Numbered from the stretch's first letter, positions 1 to 11,847 are shown. The stretch: 64,000 bases of DNA from Asterias amurensis (GCF_032118995.1 NC_092648.1:21852450-21916449), one strand, 5' to 3'. Notes: generated by a model from the letters alone, not told the origin. Numbers and translations are program-made.

Positions 1-1347
1 CTGAGATTGATGACGTGAATCCAGATTTAACTGACACCTGTTACATGTTTCTGAACCTTGAACTTGGCGCGCTTGCTTTAGATCTGGCTGATCTCTCCTA
101 TGCTTCTTACTGGTTTCAATTATTTGAGAGTTTTCTGTTGTTGACTTCCGATGAGTTTTGCGAACACTCCACCTCGGGGACAGAGTTGGATTCTGAGAGG
201 GCAGAGTGTAATGCGTCTCTACCTCATGAATGACTTCCTCGGAGCATGTTCCGCTGGACATTGTACTCAACTCCTCACTCAAATTATATGCAACTTGTGA
301 TTTCCTGTCATTACTTGTGTTAAGATAACCTCTTTCATGTATCTCCCTGTGATTTCTGCCCAGTGTTTGAATGTTTATCCCAGAGGTAATTGGCGAGTCC
401 TCATTGACAGTGTTAAAATACAAAGGGGGTGGACAATGGGTATTGTTCACAAAAAGGTCGTCATTCTGCATAAGCGGCATTGACCTTTCAACTTTGTGCT
501 GGTGATGTCGTTGTTTTGTGGTATTTGCCATCTTAGTGCCTTTTTGATCACATTGATTTGCTTTCTCCAATTGAAAGTCTGGACTATGATCAGCAGTGGA
601 TACAGCAATTGAAATAGTCTTCTTGGTTTGACCTTCAACTTCTAAATCTTCAAGAATGACATCCTTCTCCTTGATCTTTGAACTTGCATCCTCCACGGAC
701 ACAGTAGTTACGACATCAGTGTTAGCTTTTCTCGGTGTAATGGCTAGATCTACATGTTCTGTCCGCCTTCTTGTTATAGCAGTGTCTGGAATATGTGGCA
801 TTAGACTCACACCCATGCTGAGCAACCGATACCTCAACACTATCCATCCTACTTCACTGCCCATTAAATTATACAACTTGTAACTATCTCGGTGACCATG
901 AACAGACGGTATGTCAATGCCGTTTCGTTCAATATCTCCTGAAATTTCTTCCATCGTTTTCTGCAAGGAAATTGTACAATTTGCGACCAATTTTGAAACT
1001 TCTGGCCACACATCGATAAGCATAACGTACAGAGGGGTGTTTCTCAAATATGCAAGCAATGTTTCAGGGTTCATTTTGAGGAGACATGACTTGCATTTAT
1101 TGATACAAAAGTTACCCCTGTGATCTTTAAGCTCTTGGAGTTGGGCTGGAATACTGCCAAAGGTTCCAAGGTTGATCTTCTCCTTGATATTTCGGACCTG
1201 ATCCGGGTCAACATGGTGAAGGAGCAGAGTTGGGAAGTCGAGCAGACGAAACGCCACGGAGGGCAGACGACACACGACGGTAGACGAACGGATACGCAAC
1301 GTTTCAACCGCCAGTTCCAACGAAAATAATGCCTCGTTTGAATCCAT
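1..1347 (-). CDS. MAP10: MAP10-like microtubule-associated protein, N-terminal part (runs off the left edge)
   Basis: An uninterrupted reading frame runs from an ATG at 1347 to the window edge, exactly 449 codons without a stop. The start reads MDSNEALFSLELAVETLRI. Residues 30-43 (SVAFRLLDFPTLLL) resemble the block VAFRLLDFPTLLVY that I recall from human MAP10, and further matching blocks follow: a KSCL motif, TPLYVMLID, and a segment around residue 190 ending VLRYRLLSMGVSLM. A CPPPLYF motif at about residue 305 matches CPPPLYY in the human protein. The rest is polar, low in hydrophobic residues and probably disordered. Vertebrate MAP10 binds and stabilises microtubules at spindle, midbody and centrosome and is encoded by one exon; the single long exon here agrees. 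The C-terminal half lies outside the window. The identification rests on recalled family sequence, not on a search. Confidence 0.82.
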   Translation of the reverse strand, partial: MDSNEALFSLELAVETLRIRSSTVVCRLPSVAFRLLDFPTLLLHHVDPDQVRNIKEKINLGTFGSIPAQLQELKDHRGNFCINKCKSCLLKMNPETLLAYLRNTPLYVMLIDVWPEVSKLVANCTISLQKTMEEISGDIERNGIDIPSVHGHRDSYKLYNLMGSEVGWIVLRYRLLSMGVSLMPHIPDTAITRRRTEHVDLAITPRKANTDVVTTVSVEDASSKIKEKDVILEDLEVEGQTKKTISIAVSTADHSPDFQLEKANQCDQKGTKMANTTKQRHHQHKVERSMPLMQNDDLFVNNTHCPPPLYFNTVNEDSPITSGINIQTLGRNHREIHERGYLNTSNDRKSQVAYNLSEELSTMSSGTCSEEVIHEVETHYTLPSQNPTLSPRWSVRKTHRKSTTENSQIIETSKKHRRDQPDLKQARQVQGSETCNRCQLNLDSRHQSQ

Positions 1348-1632
1348 TTTAAAAGCTATAAATGTAGGAGACCAAATTGTACTACATTGGCTGTCAGGTT
1401 TTATGTTTTGTAGACAGATTTCAACGAACAAGAATAACTTCACGGTCTTCAAGGTGACACTTGATATGGAATGTGCGCCATTTTTATTGAATTTTTGGGT
1501 TGTTGACGCAAACTGTACAGGGCGCCACCATTTGACAACTCCTGTACGAAATTTAAGTGTACCGAGTCTTTTGAAGATGTAACCAATGAATTGTGTGCTA
1601 AGCTCTGCATTTTGGTCTCGGTACTATTTGTG

Positions 1633-1775
1633 TTAAAGGAACACGTTGCCTTGCATCGGTCGAGTTGGTCTTTGAAAATCGTTTGTAACCGTTTGTTATG
1701 AAATGCATGGTTAGAAAGATGTTTAAAAAGTAGAACACAATGATCCACACAAGTATCATTTGAAATTCCTTTTTC
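1633..1775 (+). mobile_element. Half copy of foldback family B (TTAAAGGAACAC)
   Basis: This begins TTAAAGGAACACGTTGCC and continues with the GAGTTGGTCTTTGAAAA and TAGAAAGATGTTT blocks shared with the fuller copies at 13255, 16136 and 26650. Only one arm is present. No coding capacity. Confidence 0.75.
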
Positions 1776-2688
1776 CTTTCACATTCAGTCAACGACCGTA
1801 TTTCACGGTACTGTAGGAACATCAAAACATGCTGTGCACCTCTCGTGAATGGCGGGGGTAGGGGTTACTAGTTGTAAGTTCCTTGCCTCTCAAACCATGA
1901 TTGTAGCCAATTCAATTTATTGCAAATAGTTTACCATTTGGCTGAGCCCAAACTGTTGATTAAACAATCGCATAATTAGCCCATGTGAAAATTTAATAAT
2001 TATATCCATATCCCAAACCAATATGCAAAGGTGCCCTCAATGAATAAGTCCACCGGACCCAACAAGCATAGCTCGTGTGCGAACAGAATCATAAACCTAA
2101 CAAAACATTTTTTGTTTCAATAACAAAAGTGTTCCATGAGTCTGATCGATGTTCTCATAATATAATCATAACAGCCTCCAAGTCTAAAAATAGTACGAAG
2201 TAAATGCGTTTGGCTTGCCGAAATAAGCTTCTACCGTTACTATGGCAACGTTTTGAGTTGAATAATCAACATTATTTAACTCAACAAGCTACGGAACGTG
2301 CAGGCGGATTGCTTAATCTTTCAACAATGTTACCCTAGCAAGCTAGAATTTGATCACACAATTTTTTTTTCTGAAACAAAAGTAGCAGATGTTATGCCTA
2401 CAATTTTTAGCATTTATTTAAAACAGGTGAACAGCCATTATTGCTAGATACAGACACCATAACTATTAGTGTAACTCAAAACTACAGGACCAGTTGTCAA
2501 CATATACAGTCATATCTTTACATCGTTACACAGTGTCTTGTTAGTACAACAATATTTTCAGTTACTGATAGAACAGACCTGTGTTCTTCAGTTCGCCGAA
2601 CTCATCAACACCAACAAATCTGTCTATATACTAAGCGCACAAAAAAAAAACCACTGTGCACATTGGTAAGCATGATATAAATGTTTTT
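1776..2688. other. Intergenic upstream of MAP10
   Basis: No gene is supported here. The stretch is AT-rich and holds one canonical RFX-type X-box at 2236-2249 (listed separately). Short open frames have no family features. Confidence 0.6.
2236..2249. promoter_or_regulatory. X-box (RFX-type site)
   Basis: GTTACTATGGCAAC fits the RFX consensus of two inverted half-sites around AT. It lies about 890 bp upstream of the MAP10 start codon. RFX factors drive ciliary and centrosomal genes in animals. One match in 64 kb can arise by chance, so function is inference. Confidence 0.4.
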
Positions 2689-3067
2689 AAGGGAAAGTAC
2701 ACGTTTGGTAATTGTCACAGACCAGTCTTCTCACTTTGTGTATCCCAACATAAGCATAAAATAACAAGCCTGTGAAAATTTGAGCTAAATTGGTCATCGA
2801 AGTTGCTAGAAAATTATGAGAGAAAAAAACACCCTTGTTGGATGAATTTGTGTGATTTCAGATAGGAATAAAATACTTCTGGCTAGAAGTCTTTTATTAT
2901 TTTAGTGAGAAACTACACCTCTTTCTCAAAATCTATGCAACTTCAGAGGGAGCCGTTTCTCACATTGTTTTATACTATCAACAGCTCTCCAATGCTCGTT
3001 ACCAAGTCAGCTTTATTAAAGTTAATATTTGTTTTGAGTAATTACCAAACGCGTATACCTTCCCTTT
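2689..3067 (+). mobile_element. Foldback family A, full-length diverged copy
   Basis: The termini AAGGGAAAGTACACGTTTGG and its inverted counterpart near 3050-3067 frame a roughly 380-bp palindrome-like element. Internal landmarks shared by the family are TCTTCTCACTT, AATTTGAGCTAAATTGGTCATCG and CAGCTCTCC. This copy has a family variant of the central hairpin with CTTCTGGCTAGAAG. Confidence 0.75.
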
Positions 3068-3159
3068 AATAAGATTGCATGGCCTTTCAATCTCACAGCT
3101 TTAAAATGATGCCTTCAATATTGAGTAGTTTAACAAATAAAAGTGCGAATAAGATAGTT

Positions 3160-3606
3160 AAAGGCACTGGGACACTTTGTATTGTCGTATTCACTTGGTG
3201 TATCCCAACATAATGCATCATGAAAATAACAAATTTTGACTCATTAGGTCATCGAAGTTAATAATTGTTGCATTACCAATAATAATCAATAGTGTCCACT
3301 GCCTTTAAAGGCACTGTACACGTTTGGTAATTGACAAAGACAAGTCTTCTCACTTGGTGTATCCAATCATAACCGTGAAAAAAAAAACAAGCCTGTGAAA
3401 ATTTGGGCTCAATTGGTCATCGAAGTTGCGAGAAAATGATGGGAAAAAACACCCTTGTTAGACGAATGTGTGTGCTTTCAGATAGGAATAAAAGACTTCT
3501 AGCTAGAAGCAAAAACTACGTTACTTCAGAGGGAGTCGTTTCCCACAATTTTTTATACTATCAACAGCTCTCCAATGCTCGTTACCAAGTCAGTTTTTAA
3601 GTTAAT
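3160..3606 (+). mobile_element. Two abutting family A copies, the first internally deleted
   Basis: A short copy at about 3160-3307 keeps both ends but lacks the middle. A longer copy starts directly at 3307 (AAAGGCACTGTACACG) and is truncated just before the stop codon of the secreted-protein gene at 3612. On the minus strand these copies would lie in the 3' untranslated region of that gene. Confidence 0.7.
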
Positions 3607-3611
3607 ATTTG

Positions 3612-6600
3612 TTAATATTTGAAACACGGCTCATAAAACTTCCACTCAGTTGGAGTTTTTGTTTTAGAGTACAATTCAACACCGTCCACTTCATTAGTCG
3701 TGAAACTCGGATCGATGTATTGAATCAGCGGTTCGTCATTGCCGTATAATCCCACCTTTACTCCGCCATTTTCGGCCGTCATCCAGAAGCGTTGAAATTC
3801 GTTGAACTTAACATCCAGAAGTGCATGCAAATCTTCAATTTCAAGACCAACGTTACGTTCAAACTCTGGCAAAATATAAATTTACATAAAGACTTGTAAT
3901 CGGACGTATATCACTTAATTCATTAAAGCCGTTGGACACTTTCGGTAAACAGTGTATCACAACTTTAGAAAAAGAAAAAAAAACTGTGAAAACTTAGGCT
4001 CAATCGGTCATCGGAGTCTGGAGAAAATAACGGGAAAACCCATTCCCTTTTTCCGCACGTTTCGCCGTGTCATGACATGTTTTTAATATAAATCCGTAAT
4101 TCTCGCTATCGAGAATTGATAATTCGGTAATATTGCATCTTGTATTATTTATTGAAATCTTGGCCGAATAAATAATAATAATAATAGTACAAATATATAA
4201 AGAGTGTAAAAACTCACCAACAGTGAAGACCTCAATCAATCCTTTCATGAAGCGCATCTCAATCGAGGTACTTACTGGATTGTTGAGAGTAAAGTCCAAC
4301 CTCACGGGGAATGAGATATCATCCAGGTTTACAAGTTCCACAGAACTCGTTTGGTAGGTGGCACAGGGCGATTGAGGAGCTTCGTTGAATGCCGTAGTAA
4401 ATTCTGTCAGTATTTAATCAAAATAATATCAAAATATCTTGAGAACTCAAAATATTTAAAGTTTTGCTTGATGAATTTCAGCTGTTTATTTACAACCATG
4501 CATCTTAAAACTGAGTTGAAATGTCTTTTGACGTTACACATAGTAAGAAACTATACTCAGTATTATAGAGGCAGACAATATTACTCGAGTTAACATGCAT
4601 GTATTTGACCTCTGTGTAAATTCGAAAACTGCTTCCAACTGCATGCACACAAATAGATACAGTTTTAATAACAAGGACATACCAAGGCCCATTTCCAAAT
4701 AAAGTACAAAATACCCATCGTAAAGAAACAGTCAGACACAAATCAGGAACTTTCTTGTAAAGGATTATCGATATGACTCAATGACACATAATAACAACTA
4801 CTAAACTAATCTGAACTATTCTGTAAAGTCAAATGAATATTGAGTTCAATAAAACATTTATTTCCACATTCACATCACATGGAGGCATCATCCTAAAAGC
4901 CGAGGCTTGTGGTGGATGTGCCCGTTACAAGATTACAGAACAAAACAGGAATACAGCACTAAATAGACGAATAAATAAATACATACCACTACGAGTTAAA
5001 AAAAGACTGTATATTGAAGGGTACAATAAAGGAAGAAAATAGTATAATCAACGAGGAGAACAGGTAATTTAGTTGAACATACCTGAGCTGTAGCCATCTC
5101 CCGGACCACCTGTTGGCGCTGGTTCTTCTGAGAAAACAAAATCATGAATTAGGAGTCAAGTGCCAATCGGCAAATTCAGTTTGATAGACCGATTGCGCTC
5201 CAATGTTTACATGTGCTCACGTGACCTGAGATGTGTATAGAAAAACATAGCTACAAAGTAAAGACATCACAATCGGCTGTATTTTCGACAAATAACACTT
5301 TTAACTCAAAGCGAGGCCCTTTTAATAAAGTTGAATGTTGTGACATTGATTTAAATCACATTTTCTGTTTGATAAATCCAGTAATCTACTACAAAAGAGG
5401 TTTATGATTCTGAGAGTATGGTTCGACTACGTAAATACCGAGGTTTGAGCGAGCTCACGCGCCGTGGGTTTTGCGTTGTGCACGGCGTGAAGTCGGGAAG
5501 TGCCAAGGGAGACCGCGAAATTGTCCGACTCTAGCTGACAGCTACCACTTCTAATCAAATAGTTGAGGGTGAAAATAAAGGAATTTGCAGCTTCTCAGGA
5601 CATTGTTATTGAAAATATTGGCAGCAAAATCACTACAAGGGAGAGCAATGTAAAATCACACTTTCCGTGCACAAACACATGACATCGTGTGAACATTCTC
5701 GTAGAATGTCCTAGTTGGTGGAACTGTGTCCCCCAATTACTGGCATTGATCAGCCACCGGTAAGGTCTCATGGTACAAACTCCAGAATGTTTTTCAGTGA
5801 TTTTGAGAAAAAAAAAAAGCCTCGATTGAACAAACAAAAGCAACAATAATCATGTCTTTTTAACGCACGTTGATATGCACTAGGCCCCTACGCCGTGTTT
5901 GTAATGTTAAAGCCATTGGACCCCTTCGGTACAGAAAGAAAAAAAGGTCACAGATTTACAAATAACTTACAGGGTTTACAGAAGGGAGTAGTGAAAGACT
6001 TCCCTTAAAATATTATTCCATGAAATGCTTTACTTTTTGAGAAAACAGTAAAACAATATAAATTCTCGTTAGCGAGAATTACGGATTTATTTTAAACACA
6101 TGTCATGACACGGCAAAATGCGCGGATACACGGGTGGGTTTTACCGTTATTTTCTCCAGACTCCGATGACCGATTGAGCCTAAATTTTCACAGGTTTGTT
6201 ATTTGATATAGAAGTTGTGATACACGAAGTGTGGGCCTTGGACAATAGTGTTTACCGAAAGTGTACAATGGCTTTAATGTGTAACACCCATCTCATGTCA
6301 CGTGACGTCGGATAGCGCAATCGGTCTATTTTTTTTTATTTGTCAAGTGCGGTGAGGTACACCCTAATTCCCATATCTGAAAAAAAAAACTTCAGGAATA
6401 AAGATGGAAATTATGCAATTTTTTTAAAGGGTTCATATTATTAGACAATAGTTTTGTTTACCTTGTCCGCAAGGCGTCTTTTTTTCGAAATCCTCCATGC
6501 GCAGCCGACCGTTCTCTCCAAATCGCACTCGGTAGGGAGTCAACCGTGACGTCATGTTCATGCCACCTGAAGGAAAATTCCTTAAATAATTTGTTGTTTT

Positions 6601-8295
6601 CTTAATCGTTAGTGTACAGCATGCATCAAACAGGTTCAAGATCATGTTTCATGGCTATGTAGGCAATTGTTTATTTTGATTTTGACCGCTTCTGGCCACT
6701 TTACAGCTCGGAATAATGGAGAAATTAGTTTAGTTACTGAGCTCATTCCGCCTTCAGACCAGTTCATAACTTGACAAATCGAAGCACGTTTCCTTTGCGA
6801 ACGGGCAAAGCAGTGCACGATGGTTTACGAAAACTTACTTCTAGAAGTTCACCTCCCCGTTATGAACCGGTGTCAGATGCAATTGTGTCCGCCATGCAAT
6901 ACTGTCCGCTCCGGACACTTTTGCATATGCAATCGTGTCCGGTGCTATGCAAGAACCGTCCGGTGGACACTTTTGTATGACTGATGTGCGTGCGTATAGC
7001 GAGCCTGCATGCACTGAACCTACGTATATACAGCATGAATATACACGTGTTATATGTTTTATGATTGCAGCGAATACCCAACGGCCAAACATTTTCCATG
7101 TCATTCATGACATGCACTTAGCTTGTAAAAAGATGGTGAACGTGTTCCGTCGACCAAGGGCGTTTAATTTACTGCAAGGGCGGTTTTGCACGGTGCGGAC
7201 ACAACTGCATATGCAAATGAGTCCGGGCGGACACAATTGCATTATGCAGCAACGTCCGGGCAGACATGTACGATTCAACCCAATGGAAAGTGAGACATGG
7301 TTTTTCAAAGATTGCCATGCGCCGTTATAGGAGCAAGTTGGCAACTCGAACTGAAGTAAGAATCTACAATGGACGCCGCCAGCCATGTCAGCAAGCAACC
7401 CCTTTGATGATAGATCATTGCTGAAAAGGACCATTGCTTATATTACAATCATTGTATAACAGAACACTTGCCTTAATTGATGCTTTTGTATCGGGGATAA
7501 AGAATCTTAATTTTGGTTTTACCCTTACACCGATGTGTGCTATATAGCACTCAGTACATTCCCGAGTTTTGTGGGAAACCACAGGCATTACTCGGGTGGG
7601 ATTCGCCCCTACGACCTTTGCAATTATAGAGCATTGCCATACCAACTAGAATTGTAAAGGTCGTGGGTTCGAATCCCACCCGAGTAATATGCCTTTGATT
7701 TTTTTCAAAGAAATCTGAGGAATACATATCGGTGTTAGGGTAAAACCGAAATTTAGATTCGTTATCCCCGATGCAAACAAAAAACACACAGAGGATTAGA
7801 ACTATGTAGCTTCCAGGCTAGGCGCTCTCGGTATATGGCAGTGATCTAGAATTATAAATGGGATTTCATGAATAATAATGAAGTACAAGCCGAAGAGGGC
7901 TTGCATTTCTTCCTACGTGATGGCATGCGAACCACACAATACATTTAAAGGTTGTATTGTTAGTCAAAAGTCCAAAGGGAGATGCCAGTATATATATTTC
8001 CCGGACACAAGTCACGAGGCTTGTTGTCTGAGGTCATGATAGTTGTTTGACCAAACGGTATATTGGGAGGGTTTGAAACCGCAGCTGACGGGACACTCTT
8101 CGACTTGTACTTCGTTATTATTCATAGAATAACAATTATATTTCATTCATTCATATAATATCAAAATCACCAAAATATTTAAACATTTTATTTGTTCTTC
8201 TGTATATTTAAAGACGCATCAGAACAAGTTTTACCTTCTACTGCGATTGAAGCGACAAGGCAGACACACGTAAGAAGTAACACATAGAACGCCAT
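3612..8295 (-). CDS. Secreted protein with Methyltransf_FA-like C-terminal domain, paralogue A
   Basis: Five exons on the minus strand join in frame: 8235-8295, 6462-6566, 5083-5127, 4218-4403 and 3612-3865, giving 216 residues. Every intron has GT/AG borders and is phase 1. Exon 1 is a signal peptide (MAFYVLLLTCVCLVASIAVE). Exon 2 reads GGMNMTSRLTPYRVRFGENG, exon 3 is a short Pro/Gly linker (EPAPTGGPGDGYSS), exon 4 holds a domain with FPVRLDFTLNN, and exon 5 has FQRFWMTAENGGVKVGLYG, then IDPSF and a terminal TEWKFYEPC. The RFW...GG.V.VG...DP...W pattern resembles the farnesoic-acid methyltransferase domain (PF12248), a binding module despite its name. The function is unknown. The paralogue at 11848-17720 has the same structure. 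A TATA-like site lies at 8451-8460. Confidence 0.8.
3925..4118 (+). mobile_element. Single arm of foldback family C (TTAAAGCC)
   Basis: This begins AAAGCCGTTGGACACTTTCGG and ends at the central hairpin TCTCGCTATCGAGA. It matches one arm of the full copies at 5909 and 27395 and lies in an intron of the secreted-protein gene. Confidence 0.75.
5909..6276 (+). mobile_element. Full foldback family C element with TTAA flanks
   Basis: Inverted ends AGCCATTGGACCCCTTCGG and CCGAAAGTGTACAATGGCT are each flanked by TTAA. The centre has TTCTCGTTAGCGAGAA. It is about 360 bp, non-coding, and sits in the intron between exons 2 and 3 of the secreted-protein gene. Confidence 0.8.
6867..7272 (+). mobile_element. 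Octamer-module element, copy 1 (right end missing)
   Basis: This starts CCGGTGTCAGATGCAATTG and carries repeated TTGCATATGCAA cores separated by TGTCCG/CGGACA blocks. The shared middle includes GTGTTCCGTCGACCAAGGGC. It lies in intron 1 of the secreted-protein gene. The distal inverted end seen in other copies is absent. Confidence 0.8.
7490..7775. repeat. Head-to-head pair of tRNA-derived SINEs
   Basis: Two copies of one tRNA-like repeat face each other. The right copy contains GTGGGTTCGAATCCCACC, a good B box, followed by a tail with ATCGGTGTTAGGGTAAAACC. The left copy is its reverse complement. The arms of more than 100 bases could form a long stem in RNA. Confidence 0.7.
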
Positions 8296-8450
8296 GGTTG
8301 CAGCCAATTCACTGAGCTAGCGTCCAAAACAAGAATTCAAGATCCTAGCGTTGTCTCCAAAATTGTATGACTCTGTGTGCAACCAGTGACTCACGAACAA
8401 ATTTTAGTGGTTGACTACCACTTTATCCCGAAACCAGAGTTACATCGACT

Positions 8451-8460
8451 CTATTATATA
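8451..8460 (-). promoter_or_regulatory. TATA-like box of secreted-protein gene A
   Basis: On the minus strand the bases read TATATAATAG, 156-165 bp upstream of the ATG at 8295. An RFX-like site lies 57 bp further upstream. This is a plausible core promoter with a start near 8420-8430. Confidence 0.45.
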
Positions 8461-8516
8461 CGGCTATGGGGCAACTTCGCGCGAATCAATTAGGACAGTT
8501 GCTACCATAAAAAGCT

Positions 8517-8530
8517 GTTGCCACAGCAAC
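8517..8530. promoter_or_regulatory. RFX-like inverted site upstream of gene A
   Basis: GTTGCCACAGCAAC is an inverted repeat fitting the X-box except for the central AC. The same 14-mer followed by AGGAAA stands upstream of paralogue B at 17996-18009, at a similar distance (222 versus 276 bp from the ATG). The surrounding block with a GCTGC run and ACCGCGA is also shared, so this is a conserved duplicated promoter segment. Confidence 0.5.
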
Positions 8531-9197
8531 AGGAAACAAGTCTTGCTGCCAAATTTAGTTATACCGCGAACCAGCCTGGATCTCGTTTAATTGCAATTAG
8601 ACAAACGGTCGCTTATTACAACTCCCAGAAACTATGTATATGAAACCATTGTCATAAACGCGTATGCGCATATCCGCTGATAACTTTGCTCTGCTCAGAA
8701 GAAGTCGTTGATGCTTAGTGTACCATGCAGCTCGATGAATTTGGCTCCATTATCCTCCTTCCAATTTAGATCTATATTTAACTGTTCGCGTCTTTCAAAA
8801 TAGAGCCTGGGTGAATTTTTCAAAAAAGAGACACACTGAATGTTAGCGCCTATACGGTCAGTTGAATTATGGTCAGTTGCGAGCTACTGTTTGGAGGATA
8901 CCTCAAATTGAACTGCACATCTATTATGAGCCTTCACTTGTGACGCCCGGTATCTTTACTCAAAATCCTCATGTCTGGTTGAGTAATTGTATACTTAAAA
9001 TTGGTTGCGTACAGAAAAAATCGGAGACGAAAATAACCACTTTTTTTCAATCCCTTTAAAGAATACCTTTGTTTAGAAAATGCCCACGAGTCCGATCGAT
9101 GCTCCCTATTGTGAAAATGTATCTCTTCTTCATTTTAATTTCTTTAAATAAAAGTTCATTGCTATGGAAACGGGTTGAGTGTAATACCCACCATTTT
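8531..9197. other. Intergenic between promoter of gene A and a foldback element
   Basis: No gene or RNA is supported. The first 100 bases resemble the region upstream of paralogue B. Short open frames here have no recognisable features. Confidence 0.5.
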
Positions 9198-9583
9198 AAA
9201 GACTCTAGACACTATTGGTAATTGCCAAAGACCAATCTTCTCACTTGGTGTATTTTAACATATGCATAAAATAACAAACCTGTGACAATTTGAGCTTGAT
9301 TTGGTCGTCGGAGTTGCGAGATAACTATGAAAGAAAGAAAAAACACCCTTGTTGCACAAAGTTGTGTGTTTCAGATGCTTGATTTCGAGACCTCAAATTC
9401 TAAACTTGAGGTCTCGAAATCAATTTCGTGGAAAATGACCTCTTTCTCGAAAACTACGTCACCTCAGAGGGAGCCGTTTATCACAATTTTTTATACTATC
9501 GACCTCTCCCCATTACTCGTTACCAAGTAAGATTTTATGCTAATAATTATTTTGAGTAATTACCAATAGGGTCCACTGCCTTG
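9198..9583 (+). mobile_element. Foldback family A, full copy
   Basis: The element runs from AAGACTCTAGACACTATTGG to GTCCACTGCCTTG. The central hairpin is the repeated GATTTCGAGACCTCAAATTC / GAGGTCTCGAAATC pair. Non-coding. Confidence 0.85.
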
Positions 9584-10638
9584 AAGTCGATCCAAGGTAA
9601 GCTGTGGAGAGTGCGGGGAGGTTTGGAAAGAAATTTAGAATAGGCATTTCATAACAGCGGAATATTAAAGCGTTATTTACGACATTTAGTTTTCTTTCTT
9701 ATATGCTCAGAGTTTATTCACTAAAGTTATTCACAGTGACAATCCAGGTATGACTTAAAACTGCAACAGCTTAATTTATTGCAATGTTGGCAATACATTT
9801 TACAGCAATGTACTCAGTATCAAACCAAGAACACATAATGTTTGTTTCAATTTACACGCAGTCAACACCAAACAATACGACCATATCAATAGTAACAGTC
9901 CAAGGTTAACGGTAGATTTTAATAGTATAGGTGTTAACACAGTGCAAATTATCCAACGTTTAAATAGGGCAACATGGCCTTTTCAAACAGCAATAGCCGC
10001 CAGAATGTGTTCTACCTTCCGAGTGCATGAGACTTGCCTTTCATACAGTATCAATGGAGAGCGCAATTTTAGCTGCATTGAAGTTTTTGTTTTTGTTGTA
10101 AATCACCGAACTCAACTTGCACAATTTTCAGCAGAAAAATACAATAATAATCTTCAAACCAAAACCAACATTTACCTGGTCAGCTCAGCATATCGAGCCA
10201 CATAATTGACACCTCACATAATAGGCCTACACTAATTGTATTATAAACTATAATTCATAAATACCTCAAACAGTTTCGCTTTTCCTATTGGTGGAGAGCG
10301 CGTCACGTGGGTGTGTATAGACCTTTGTTTATGACCGGTAAAAAAGTGTTAATTCATGGGCGTGACACGCGACCTTGCACCTGTTCTTATAAGACAGTTT
10401 CTTCATTCCTATTGGTCGAGAGCAACGGCTGAAACAGTTGTGCCGCATCACGCGATACGCGCGAGCGCTCACAGCATTGCCTTATAAGGAGTTGTTTACC
10501 CGAGGGCGGCGGAGGGCTTTACCATTTTCATAGCTGGAGGGGTGTTGTGTTGAAAGAAATCATTTAACAATAATAATTTTTGCATTTATTTTACTTTTTG
10601 ACCAAAAAGTGATGATGTTTTTGACCGAAAAGGTATTT
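9584..10638. other. Intergenic, with a duplicated CCTATTGG motif
   Basis: No gene is supported. Near 10283 and 10408 the motif CCTATTGGT followed by GAGAGC occurs twice, each preceded by a TTTC-rich tract, and a CACGTG E-box is at about 10305. This may be an old duplicated repeat or a CCAAT-type promoter remnant. Confidence 0.4.
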
Positions 10639-10811
10639 ATAAAAGGGAATCAAAGTTTGTTGAATCGGTTTTCAACTAGTGGTTTAAACCCGCCGAGGCC
10701 TGGTTCTTTATAATTTACCTCGACCTCGTCTCGGTAAAATTATCAAGAACCAGGCCTCGTTGGATTTAAACCACTAGTTGAAAACCTTTTCACCACACAT
10801 TGATTCCCTTA
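10639..10811. mobile_element. Foldback hairpin element of about 170 bp
   Basis: Two long arms mirror each other: GTGGTTTAAACCCGCCGAGG near 10680 pairs with the block ending CGTTGGATTTAAACCACTAG near 10760. The outermost ends are AAGGGAATCAA and TTGATTCCCTT. The loop is only a few bases around 10726. A typical non-autonomous foldback. Confidence 0.8.
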
Positions 10812-11327
10812 TTGTTTGTACAACCACATAACAACGAACCAAAGACACATAGGCTATTGATCGATAATAATAAAAAGTATGAACAGTATACTTGGTGCGT
10901 CTTCTCATTGATGAGCATAAAATAATTATATCCACAATTTAATTCGCGACAATCATAGCAATACAAAGACTATAAGCATTAAAATAAAAATAATATATTC
11001 CCTTTTATAGTTAGTAAGTTTACAAGATAAGAGTTATTTACTCTAAGCATATTTTTAAGGTCTACAATAAAGCAAACTCGTTTGCAAAATGTTCATTTTT
11101 AATACTCAATAAGTGATACCGAAATAACAGAAAATTTAATTCTAAATGTTGAGATAGATGTTACTGTTTCAAAAGTATTTTTGTTACAACTCATTTACAG
11201 TAGGATAAAACTAAGTATCGACAGTCAGTGCCCCTATTCATCCACACTCACTTTATTATCAAGGATTCTGTGATTCGCGACAAGGTGCCGAGATCGTCAG
11301 TATAACAATATAATCTGGGCATAGTGA
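10812..11327. other. AT-rich intergenic DNA
   Basis: No coding or RNA signal. Weak open frames only. Confidence 0.5.
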
Positions 11328-11813
11328 TAACAGCTTTTGTCACTAATATATATGTGTTTTGATGAGTGAATGTGAATAAACAATTAACTAAGGTTTTAAA
11401 AAATTAGTTCTTATCTTATTTAATTTACAAATTTAAGAATAGGCCCCGACCCGAGAGGGCGCTGTTCGTGACGTCAATCGGGGCGCCATCTTTGGTTGTT
11501 TTGCTGCATCCAGCAGCAATACAATTGGTCGGCATTGCCGGAAAATGCAAGGAAACAACCTTATTCGAAACGTACAAACTCACGACTGACTTACATGTAC
11601 TTTGCACGTGTGTTTACTTTACGCATCAAGGCAAAGTCTGCCTCGATTGACGTCACAAAAGGGGTAGGCGGAGTCAACCCCCTAAACAACTTTATCTATT
11701 TTTTAAAGATATAAATCGTTACAAACAATTATTTTTTTTATTTCATTGTTACTAAACATATAGGCCTACTATTATGTTTGAACAGATAAAAATTCTATTT
11801 CCAGGTGACTTAA
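11328..11813. mobile_element. Foldback family E, copy 1, with THAP start fragment
   Basis: The right end TTTCCAGGTGACTTAA and the internal block CCCGACCCGAGAGGGCGCTG are shared with copies at 16390 and 40692. On the minus strand at about 11460-11535 it contains MPTNCIAAGCSKTTKDGAP, which is the first part of a THAP (C2CH) zinc finger. The THAP frame does not continue with the rest of the domain. Confidence 0.7.
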
Positions 11814-11847
11814 ATTTGTTTGGTTTTTTTGGCAATCTTAAGCCTTA

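Noticed and set aside
6841-7434. Several 85-131 codon open frames over the octamer element (also at 14.9-15.9, 52.9, 55.6-56.1 and 62.9-63.3 kb)
   Set aside because: They arise in all frames from the stop-poor GC-rich modules and share no conserved protein between copies.
9158-9171. Further X-box-like sequence ATTGCTATGGAAAC
   Set aside because: One half-site departs from the RFX consensus and there is no gene start nearby.
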